This document shows, piece by piece, positions 1 through 5,409 of a stretch of DNA of 7,892 bases. This DNA is from Syntrophomonadaceae bacterium. GTDB lineage: Bacteria; Bacillota; Syntrophomonadia; Syntrophomonadales; Syntrophomonadaceae. Each line of letters begins with the position of its first letter. Position 1 is the first letter of the stretch. The position numbers and the translations under genes were made by a program. A model generated the notes under the pieces. That model was not told the DNA's origin. It made no database searches and saw only the letters and a list, made by a program, of their open reading frames with translations. The stretch covers positions 1-7,892 of the forward strand of contig JAAZOA010000059.1 of NCBI GenBank assembly GCA_012798055.1, in the 5' to 3' direction.

Positions 1-569
1 ATACCTTCGGCCACCGGGGACTGGGAACTCCCGGCATTATGCAGGAGCTAGGCAGCAAGTTGGGTTTTGATGTGAATATAATCCCGCCGGTGGAATTCAA
101 GGGCGAGCCTATTTCCAGCAGCCTGGTCCGCAAAGCACTGGAAGAGGGGGACATAGACACCGCCCACAGTCTGCTGGGGTATTATCCCATCCTGGACGGA
201 GTAGTTGTGGAAGGGGAACACCGCGGCAAACAGCTGGGCTTCCCTACCGCCAATGTAGGCGTGGAAGGGCTGTTCCACGTACCCGCCAAGGGCGTGTATG
301 CAGCTAGAGCCAGGGTAGGTACAAACCAGTATCACTGTGTAGTGAATATTGGCAGCAAACCTACATTTCACGAGGACTATCCAGTATCCATCGAAGCACA
401 TTTGATGGAATTCGATGGTGATATTTACGGTCAGGCTATAAGCTTGTCTTTTTTGGCCAAACTGCGGGATGAAAAACGCTTCGATTCCCTGCCGGACTTG
501 GTCAACCAGATAGGCAGGGATCGGGATCAAGCCCTGGAAATATCGCGGTCACATGCTGCAGACCTTTAA
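1..569 (+). CDS. ribF: Bifunctional riboflavin kinase / FAD synthetase, C-terminal part (5' end outside window)
   Basis: The enzyme phosphorylates riboflavin to FMN and adenylylates FMN to FAD in the cytoplasm. The reading frame is open from base 3, well before the first internal ATG (base 39), and the sequence before that ATG (FGHRGLGTPGI) is typical RibF, so the gene is cut by the window edge and base 39 is not its start. About 188 residues are visible. The first part is the end of the nucleotidyltransferase domain, with the ISSSLVR motif (family: ISST.IR). Then comes the riboflavin kinase domain: RGKQLGFPTAN, GVYAAR, NIGSKPTF, EAHLMEF with the family's catalytic-region Glu, DIYG, and LRDEKRF near the end. 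The stop is TAA at 567-569. The next gene, rpsO, has its own promoter, as is common at this locus in Firmicutes. The identification is firm; only the missing N-terminus is unknown. Confidence 0.95.
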   Translation, partial: TFGHRGLGTPGIMQELGSKLGFDVNIIPPVEFKGEPISSSLVRKALEEGDIDTAHSLLGYYPILDGVVVEGEHRGKQLGFPTANVGVEGLFHVPAKGVYAARARVGTNQYHCVVNIGSKPTFHEDYPVSIEAHLMEFDGDIYGQAISLSFLAKLRDEKRFDSLPDLVNQIGRDRDQALEISRSHAADL

Positions 570-581
570 AGCAAGCTCGCG

Positions 582-610
582 TTTACTTTTGGGTGGGTCT
601 GTGGTAAAAT
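582..610 (+). promoter_or_regulatory. Sigma-A-type promoter for rpsO (-pnp)
   Basis: A -35-like box TTTACT (582-587, four of six consensus bases) is followed after exactly 17 bp by a -10 box TAAAAT (605-610, five of six). The TG at 602-603 sits one base upstream of the -10 box, making an extended -10 element. Transcription would start near 617. It lies just after the ribF stop and before the rpsO leader, the expected place. The assignment rests on pattern only. Confidence 0.6.
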
Positions 611-616
611 GTCTCT

Positions 617-803
617 GTTGTAGGCAAGTCTGTGGCTGCAGGGGTAGAGATTGATTGGAGAGAGCGGCCAAGGTCTTGGATTTGGTTTAATGCAGTTAGG
701 ACCACGATCCTGTTCTGCTGGATTGGGCGGCAGGAAATCAGCAACCATTGGCTCAGGTTGGCGAAGTCACCGGCGTCAGTCTTGGTCAGTGGCGTTTATG
801 AGT
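617..803 (+). promoter_or_regulatory. Structured 5' leader of rpsO, candidate S15 autoregulatory RNA
   Basis: About 190 nt separate the predicted transcription start from the rpsO ribosome binding site with no plausible gene between. Several helices can be drawn by eye: an 8-bp stem 672-679/696-703 (three G.U pairs among them), a 6-bp stem 715-720/728-733 with a 7-nt loop, and a 5-bp stem 742-746/756-760. A possible closing pair GCTG 635-638 with CAGC 739-742 would enclose the first two as a junction. S15 is known to repress its own mRNA through leader structures in several bacterial groups, often using a junction and a G.U/G-C step like its 16S rRNA site. The 672-703 stem contains such a step (C675-G700 next to U676.G699). 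The structure is seen by inspection; the regulatory role is inference. Confidence 0.4.
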
Positions 804-812
804 AAGGAGGTG
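804..812 (+). promoter_or_regulatory. Ribosome binding site fixing the rpsO start
   Basis: AAGGAGGTG is a near-perfect complement to the 16S rRNA 3' end. The GGAGG core ends at 810, eight bases before TTG 819, and so selects that codon as the start over the upstream in-frame codons. Confidence 0.85.
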
Positions 813-818
813 AAAAGC

Positions 819-1088
819 TTGGCTCTGTCTTCGGAGAAAAAGCAGGAAATTATCAAGGCATTTCAGGTCCACGAGAATGATACCGGATCCCCTGAGGTGC
901 AGATAGCTATTCTTACCGATAGAATAAACTATCTCAATGAACATCTGAAAGCGAATAAGAAGGACCACCATTCCAGAAGAGGACTGTTGAAAATGGTCGG
1001 ACAAAGGCGGTCACTATTAGACTATCTGAAGAATAACGATTTTGACCGTTATCGCAACATCGTTACTCGGTTAGGTTTACGCAGGTAA
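819..1088 (+). CDS. rpsO: 30S ribosomal protein S15
   Basis: S15 is a primary 16S rRNA-binding protein of the small subunit platform and takes part in bridging to the 50S subunit. Starting at TTG 819 the product is 89 residues, exactly the usual S15 length, beginning M(L)ALSSEKKQEII. Diagnostic stretches are FQVHENDTGSPEVQIA, the KKDHHSRRGLLKMVGQRR segment that contacts rRNA, LLDYLK and the terminal GLRR. The frame is open back to 651, but the extra 56 residues have no S15 character and lie in the leader, and the strong ribosome binding site sits right before 819. It stands first in an rpsO-pnp pair, as in most bacteria, and the leader suggests feedback by S15 itself. The identification is secure. 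Confidence 0.97.
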   Translation: MALSSEKKQEIIKAFQVHENDTGSPEVQIAILTDRINYLNEHLKANKKDHHSRRGLLKMVGQRRSLLDYLKNNDFDRYRNIVTRLGLRR

Positions 1089-1109
1089 AGAGCGGGATGC
1101 CGCTCTTTA
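1086..1109 (+). terminator. Perfect 10-bp hairpin between rpsO and pnp (attenuator or processing site)
   Basis: Arm 1086-1095 (beginning at the rpsO stop codon itself) pairs without mismatch with 1100-1109 around the tetraloop GATG. The tract after it is ACTTTATAC, not a proper run of U, so it looks like a weak or leaky terminator, or a structure that stabilises the rpsO 3' end or is cleaved. E. coli has both a leaky terminator and an RNase III processing hairpin between the same two genes; the parallel is by position only. Confidence 0.6.
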
Positions 1110-1128
1110 ACTTTATACAGGTAAGGTG

Positions 1129-1136
1129 AAAGGAGG
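1129..1136 (+). promoter_or_regulatory. Ribosome binding site fixing the pnp start
   Basis: AAAGGAGG ends 11 bases before TTG 1148. No ATG or GTG in the pnp frame lies between it and the conserved coding sequence, so it supports the TTG start, with slightly long spacing. Confidence 0.8.
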
Positions 1137-1147
1137 ATTTTCACATC

Positions 1148-3268
1148 TTGCACAAATACCAAATTGAAGTCGCCGGCAGACCACTGGTTGTCGAAGTCGG
1201 CCAGGTTGCCAAACAGGCCAATGGATCGGCCTTGGTCAGATATGGGGATACAGTAGTCCTGGTTACTGCTACTGCGTCCAGTCCCCGGGAAGGCCTTGAT
1301 TTTTTCCCTTTGACAGTTGAATACGAAGAAAAACAATACGCTATAGGCCGTATACCCGGAGGTTTTATCAAGAGAGAGGGCAGAGCTACGGAAAATGCTA
1401 CCCTTTCAGCCCGTCAGATCGACCGGCCGATCAGGCCTCTATTCCCCAAGGGCTTTAAGAACGATCTGCAGATCGTTGCCACCATCCTTTCGGTGGACAA
1501 GGACAACTCGCCGGATATCACCTCTATCCTCGGAGCTTCTGTGGCCCTGGGTGTGTCCGACATCCCTTTCGCCGGACCTGTAGCAGCTGTCATCGTAGGT
1601 CTGGTGGATGGCCAGTTGATCATCAACCCTACCATCGAACAGCACCATGACAGTGATCTGCACCTGGTCGTAGCCGGCACCAGAGAAGCCATCATGATGG
1701 TGGAGGGACATGCCAATGAAGTCCCCGAAAACATTATGCTGGATGCCATATTCTTTGCCCATGAAGAGATCAAGCGCCTGGTGGCGTTCCAGGAACCGAT
1801 ATATGCAGAGCTAAGCAAGCCCAAGATGGAAGTAGCGGCGGTGCCGATAGATGAAGAGATGGCTGCTGCAGTCAGGGCCTTCGGCCAATCACGGCTGGAG
1901 GAAGCAGTAAAGAACCCGGACAAAAAATCCCGCGAGGCCCATATGGACGAGGCTCGTGCAGCTATTCTGGCTCATTTCAAGGAGGTCTATCCCGAGCAGG
2001 ACAAAAATATCGCCTCAATAGTGGATAAGCAGATGAAAGAGATTGTCCGCCACATGATCCTGGAGGATGGCGACCGGGTCGATGGCAGAAAACTGGATGA
2101 AATCAGACCGATCGCCTGTGAAGTCGGTTTCCTGCCCAGACCTCATGGTTCCGGCCTGTTCACCCGCGGACAGACTCAGGTCTTGTCGGTGGTGACCCTG
2201 GGACCGCTGCGGGAGAACCAGTTGCTGGATGGATTGACTATTGCCGAGAGCAAAAGATATATTCACCACTATAATTTTCCTCCTTACAGCGTAGGTGAGA
2301 CCAAACCCATGCGGGGACCGAGCCGCAGGGATAGCGGTCATGGAGCCCTGGCAGAGCGGGCCCTGCTGGCAGTAGTGCCCAGCGAAGAAGAGTTCCCCTA
2401 TACTATTAGGGTGGTCTCTGAGGTATTGGAATCCAATGGATCCAGTTCCATGGGCAGTGTGTGCGGCAGCACCATGGCTTTGATGCATGCCGGAGTACCC
2501 ATCAAAGCCCCTGTATCGGGTATAGCCATGGGCCTGGTGAAGGGTGAAGACAAATTTGCCATACTGGCTGATATCCAGGGCATTGAGGACGCACTGGGCG
2601 ACATGGACTTCAAATTGGCTGGTACCGCCAAGGGTGTGACCGCATTGCAGATGGATATCAAGATTTTCGGTGTAGACCGGGAGATAGTCTCTGCTGCGCT
2701 GGCCAAGGCCAAAGAAGGGCGGATGTTTATCATGGACAAGATGCTGGAGGCTATCGACAAGCCCAACCAGGAACTGTCGCCCTATGCTCCGCAGATGATC
2801 CGCATGCAGATCAATCCTGACAAGATCCGGGAAGTAATCGGTCCCGGCGGAAAGATTATCCACAAGATAGTGGCCGAAAGCGGTGCCAAGATCGATATTG
2901 AAGATGACGGCAGCCTTTTCATCATCGCCACTGATGAAGAAAGCGGCAAAAAGGCCCGATCCCTGATCGAAGCCATCTTGGCAGAGGTTGAGGTAGGACG
3001 AATCTATACCGGTACGGTCAAGCGCATCATGGACTTCGGAGCTTTTGTGGAGATTATACCAGGGGTGCTGGGATCCAGCGGTAAAGAGGGCCTGGTTCAC
3101 ATCTCCCAGCTGGATGAAGCGAGGGTCAACAAGGTCGAAGATGTGGTCAAAATCGGGGACAAGATAGAAGTGAAAGTCACCGAGATCGATCGCCAAGGCC
3201 GGGTCAACCTGTCCCGCAAAGCAGTGCTGCGCGAGGCAAAAGCAGCCGGAACTCCCGCTGGGCATTAA
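1148..3268 (+). CDS. pnp: Polyribonucleotide nucleotidyltransferase (PNPase)
   Basis: PNPase degrades RNA 3' to 5' with phosphate, releasing nucleoside diphosphates, and can run in reverse; it is a cytoplasmic trimer. The 706-residue product, started at TTG, has the full family layout. The first RNase PH-like domain (about 1-215) contains FFPLTVEYEEK and IPGGFIKREGR. A helical linker follows (about 235-300). The second RNase PH-like core (about 310-545) carries the phosphate-site serines 432-434 in NGSSSMGSVCG and the acidic motifs GDMDFK (484-489) and MDIK (502-505) of the catalytic/metal site. A KH domain (about 553-617) has its GPGG loop at 565-568. An S1 domain (about 618-692) contains MDFGAFVEI and GLVHISQL. 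Relative to the usual S1 sequence PGKEGLVHIS, six extra residues (VLGSSG, 640-645) split PG from KEG. It follows rpsO after a hairpin and probably shares its promoter. Identity is secure. Confidence 0.98.
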   Translation: MHKYQIEVAGRPLVVEVGQVAKQANGSALVRYGDTVVLVTATASSPREGLDFFPLTVEYEEKQYAIGRIPGGFIKREGRATENATLSARQIDRPIRPLFPKGFKNDLQIVATILSVDKDNSPDITSILGASVALGVSDIPFAGPVAAVIVGLVDGQLIINPTIEQHHDSDLHLVVAGTREAIMMVEGHANEVPENIMLDAIFFAHEEIKRLVAFQEPIYAELSKPKMEVAAVPIDEEMAAAVRAFGQSRLEEAVKNPDKKSREAHMDEARAAILAHFKEVYPEQDKNIASIVDKQMKEIVRHMILEDGDRVDGRKLDEIRPIACEVGFLPRPHGSGLFTRGQTQVLSVVTLGPLRENQLLDGLTIAESKRYIHHYNFPPYSVGETKPMRGPSRRDSGHGALAERALLAVVPSEEEFPYTIRVVSEVLESNGSSSMGSVCGSTMALMHAGVPIKAPVSGIAMGLVKGEDKFAILADIQGIEDALGDMDFKLAGTAKGVTALQMDIKIFGVDREIVSAALAKAKEGRMFIMDKMLEAIDKPNQELSPYAPQMIRMQINPDKIREVIGPGGKIIHKIVAESGAKIDIEDDGSLFIIATDEESGKKARSLIEAILAEVEVGRIYTGTVKRIMDFGAFVEIIPGVLGSSGKEGLVHISQLDEARVNKVEDVVKIGDKIEVKVTEIDRQGRVNLSRKAVLREAKAAGTPAGH

Positions 3269-3274
3269 GGACGA

Positions 3275-3310
3275 ACATAAATAAACTGGGTGTTCTCGGT
3301 TTATTTGTGT
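3275..3310 (+). terminator. 12-bp hairpin after pnp, possible 3' end structure
   Basis: 3275-3286 pairs with 3299-3310 over 12 bp, with a single T.G wobble (T3278.G3307) and a 12-nt loop, starting seven bases after the pnp stop. The stem is AT-rich and is followed by CCCTGCC rather than T residues, so it is not a classic intrinsic terminator. It may protect the 3' end of the pnp mRNA or mark a processing point. Confidence 0.4.
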
Positions 3311-3506
3311 CCCTGCCAGACCGGATCCGATCAAAAAAAGAAAAACCAATATCAGTGCTCACTGCCGAGAAATTATCGATTCGAACCAGCTTAGGTAGTG
3401 GGTATTGTTTTTTACCCGTCCTCTACTATCGGCATTTAGATCGAGGGAGACGATCCCTATCGGACGGATGAATCATAATCGGCAAAAGGGTAATGGAGGT
3501 AAAAGT
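3311..3506 (+). other. Spacer between pnp and the M16 peptidase gene, no gene seen
   Basis: The stretch holds an A-rich tract (3333-3345) just after the palindrome CGGATCCG, a hairpin GGGTA 3400-3404 / TACCC 3413-3417 with a T-rich loop that can be extended outward by GTAG 3395-3398 / CTAC 3423-3426 across an uneven internal loop, and a small AGGGA/TCCCT hairpin (3444-3458). The peptidase reading frame runs open back to 3405 but the extra codons read as non-conserved sequence. I could not find a convincing -35/-10 pair, so a promoter here is possible but not demonstrated. Confidence 0.5.
3495..3499 (+). promoter_or_regulatory. Ribosome binding site fixing the M16 peptidase start
   Basis: GGAGG lies seven bases upstream of GTG 3507. 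It rules out the upstream in-frame TTG at 3405 and the ATG at 3468, neither of which has comparable spacing to a purine-rich site. Confidence 0.85.
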
Positions 3507-4781
3507 GTGATAAACAGCTGGGAATGCAGCAATGGAGCCAAATTAGTGGTGGAAGACATAGATTATTTGAGATCGGCAGCCGTAGGGGTGTATATAAAGG
3601 TAGGCTCAAGACATGAAAATCCTGGTCTGATGGGCGCCAGTCACCTGATCGAACATATGCTGTTCAAAGGCACCCCCAGTCTCACCGCCTGCGATATTGC
3701 GGAAAAACTTGAAGGCATGGGGGGACAGCTCAATGCCTATACAGGTAAGGAGTATACTTGCGTCTATGCCCGGACCCTGGATGAAGATATATTTGAAGCC
3801 ATGGATATTGTCTTCGATATGCTGTTCAATTCGTGCATGTCCCCCCAGGACTTGGACACCGAACGAGAAGTGGTTATGGAAGAGATCAACACCTATGAAG
3901 ATACTCCGGACGAATTGATCCACGATGTCTTTGCCCGCCAGTACTGGGCAGGCCATCCCATGGGCAACCCCATCCTGGGCTCGCTGGAGTCTGTCGGGAA
4001 CATGGACAGGGAGGCAATGATCACCTATTATCGCAGTTGCTATGTGCCAGCCAATATGGTGATTGCGGTAGCCGGCAACGTTGATAACCTAAAGGTCAGG
4101 GACTACCTGGAGGACAAGTTGAAGGACCGGAACGGTTCGGTTTGTGGATTAGCAGACACAAAACCGGTGGAGAATTCGCCATTTATAACCCTGGTGCCTA
4201 AGGAAGTCGAGCAAATCCAAATCTGTTTGGGAGTACCCGGGTTGTCTTATCTTGATGACGAGCGTTATACCCAGACCGTATTGAACAGCATACTGGGGGC
4301 TGGGATGAGTTCGCGCTTGTTTCAGAAATTGAGGGAAGAACTGGGTCTGGCCTATTCAGTATATTCCTATCCGGCCACATATTCAGATACTGGATTGTTT
4401 AGCATGTATATAGGCACCAGCAGATCAAAAGTTGCACAGTTTTGTGCTGTGCTGAATGAGGAGATCGAGCGCTTTGTGGTTCAAGGCGTAACCGCAGATG
4501 AAATCCTCCGCACCCAGAAGCTGACCAAATCAAGCATTGCTATGAGTTTGGAGAGTGCCATGAACCGTATGACCAGGTTGGGGAAAAGCATGATGATGTA
4601 TGACCGGATCATTTCCCCTGAAGAGGTGATCGCCAAGATCAGCCAGGTGACTCCGGAGATGGTGCAGGAATTGGCCGCAAGGCTTCTGCGCCCGGAATTG
4701 TTTGCCATTGCGGCTATTGGCGATGAACGAGCATTGCCGCTGGTCGAGACAGAGTACAAGAAATGGTGGGGGCACAAGTGA
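3507..4781 (+). CDS. M16 family zinc metallopeptidase (processing-peptidase-like, YmxG/MlpA type)
   Basis: This is a zinc endopeptidase of the pitrilysin/mitochondrial processing peptidase family; its bacterial substrates are largely undefined. From GTG 3507 the product is 424 residues, the usual length of the single-unit bacterial members. The inverted zinc motif HLIEH spans residues 46-50 (H46 and H50 as metal ligands, E49 as catalytic base), and the distal ligand is most likely E126 in VVMEEINTYEDTPDE. The C-terminal half has the family Arg-Tyr region SSRLFQKLREELGLAYSV (R270, Y283). No signal peptide or membrane segment is visible, so a cytoplasmic location is likely. It sits between pnp and dut like Bacillus ymxG and overlaps dut by one base (TGATG), so the two are probably co-translated. 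Class is certain; substrate unknown. Confidence 0.93.
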   Translation: MINSWECSNGAKLVVEDIDYLRSAAVGVYIKVGSRHENPGLMGASHLIEHMLFKGTPSLTACDIAEKLEGMGGQLNAYTGKEYTCVYARTLDEDIFEAMDIVFDMLFNSCMSPQDLDTEREVVMEEINTYEDTPDELIHDVFARQYWAGHPMGNPILGSLESVGNMDREAMITYYRSCYVPANMVIAVAGNVDNLKVRDYLEDKLKDRNGSVCGLADTKPVENSPFITLVPKEVEQIQICLGVPGLSYLDDERYTQTVLNSILGAGMSSRLFQKLREELGLAYSVYSYPATYSDTGLFSMYIGTSRSKVAQFCAVLNEEIERFVVQGVTADEILRTQKLTKSSIAMSLESAMNRMTRLGKSMMMYDRIISPEEVIAKISQVTPEMVQELAARLLRPELFAIAAIGDERALPLVETEYKKWWGHK

Positions 4782-5218
4782 TGAGAGTATTGGTAACCCG
4801 CATCCATTCCCATGATTTGCCCCTTCCTCAGTTCATGACTCCGGGGGCTGCAGGCATGGATATTTTTGCTGCTAACCGTGAGGATGTGATCCTGCCAGCG
4901 GGAGGCCGGGCTTTGATCCCTACCGGAATAGCGATCGCCCTACCTGCCAATTGCGAAGCCCAGATCAGGCCCCGCAGCGGCCTGGCATTGAAGCATGGTC
5001 TGACCCTGCTCAACACCCCGGGGACTATCGATTCCGATTACCGTGGTGAGATCAAGCTGATCGTAATAAACCTGGGGGAAGAGGACTATATCCTCAAGCG
5101 GGGGGAGCGCATTGCGCAGATGGTATTTGCCCAGGTATTTCACCCTGAGATCGTAGAAGTTGAGTCCCTGGACCAGACCGACCGGGGTGCAGGCGGTTTT
5201 GGACACACCGGTAAATAG
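4781..5218 (+). CDS. dut: Deoxyuridine 5'-triphosphate nucleotidohydrolase (dUTPase)
   Basis: dUTPase hydrolyses dUTP to dUMP and pyrophosphate, keeping uracil out of DNA and feeding dTMP synthesis; this is the homotrimeric all-beta type. All five family motifs are present in the 145-residue product: PGAAGMDIFA (21-30), the phosphate-binding RPRSGLALKHG (63-73), GTIDSDYRGEI (81-91, with the catalytic Asp likely D86), RIAQMVF (110-116) and the C-terminal RGAGGFGHTGK arm (135-145) that closes over the substrate. I chose ATG 4781 rather than ATG 4763: the later start gives the standard N-terminus (MRVLVTRIH) and length, overlaps the peptidase stop as TGATG, and has a G-rich weak Shine-Dalgarno (4765-4772) eight bases upstream. 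Translation is probably coupled to the upstream gene. Confidence 0.96.
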   Translation: MRVLVTRIHSHDLPLPQFMTPGAAGMDIFAANREDVILPAGGRALIPTGIAIALPANCEAQIRPRSGLALKHGLTLLNTPGTIDSDYRGEIKLIVINLGEEDYILKRGERIAQMVFAQVFHPEIVEVESLDQTDRGAGGFGHTGK

Positions 5219-5352
5219 CTTTTAGAGGCTGGATATGATCCGCCCCGGACTTGTTTGCTGGAGGGACGCAGACGGCCCATTATCAGCCGGTGGTGCTCCC
5301 AGGGCTCTTCTTATTCCCGGGATTCATAGTGGCCTGGAAGTGGAACTTGTAT

Positions 5353-5380
5353 TGATAATTGGGCTACAATGGTATAAGAT
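5353..5380 (+). promoter_or_regulatory. Probable guaB promoter
   Basis: Just before guaB there is TTGATA (5353-5358, five of six to the -35 consensus). Two -10 choices overlap: TAAGAT (5375-5380) at 16-bp spacing, or an extended -10 TGGTATAAG (5370-5378) at a short 14-bp spacing. Either gives a leader of only about 25 nt, leaving no room for a riboswitch. A well-matched TACAAT at 5365-5370 has no -35 partner. The preceding spacer from 5219 shows no clear terminator for dut. Confidence 0.5.
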
Positions 5381-5409
5381 AGTTAAAATTTACGAGGAGG
5401 CCAAAAAAC

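Noticed and set aside
655..740. tRNA-like stretch (GGAGAGAG...) in the rpsO leader
   Set aside because: There is no acceptor pairing partner, anticodon arm or T-loop GTTCRANYC sequence in the right order.
617..803. T-box or other known riboswitch in the rpsO leader
   Set aside because: The conserved T-box sequence (AGGGTGGNACCGCG) is absent and no other riboswitch core is recognisable; a ribosomal protein leader is the simpler reading.
651..818. N-terminal extension of rpsO by 56 codons
   Set aside because: It overlaps the structured leader, shows no S15 similarity, and the strong ribosome binding site at 804-812 points to TTG 819, which gives the exact family length.
2015..3349. A 444-codon open frame on the minus strand opposite pnp
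   Set aside because: It lies almost entirely opposite the secure PNPase coding sequence, its product resembles no family I recognise, and it has the His/Gln-rich composition typical of an antisense shadow.
3405..3506. N-terminal extension of the M16 peptidase by 34 codons
   Set aside because: The residues are not conserved in the family and do not form a signal peptide; GTG 3507 has a well-placed GGAGG and gives the usual N-terminus.
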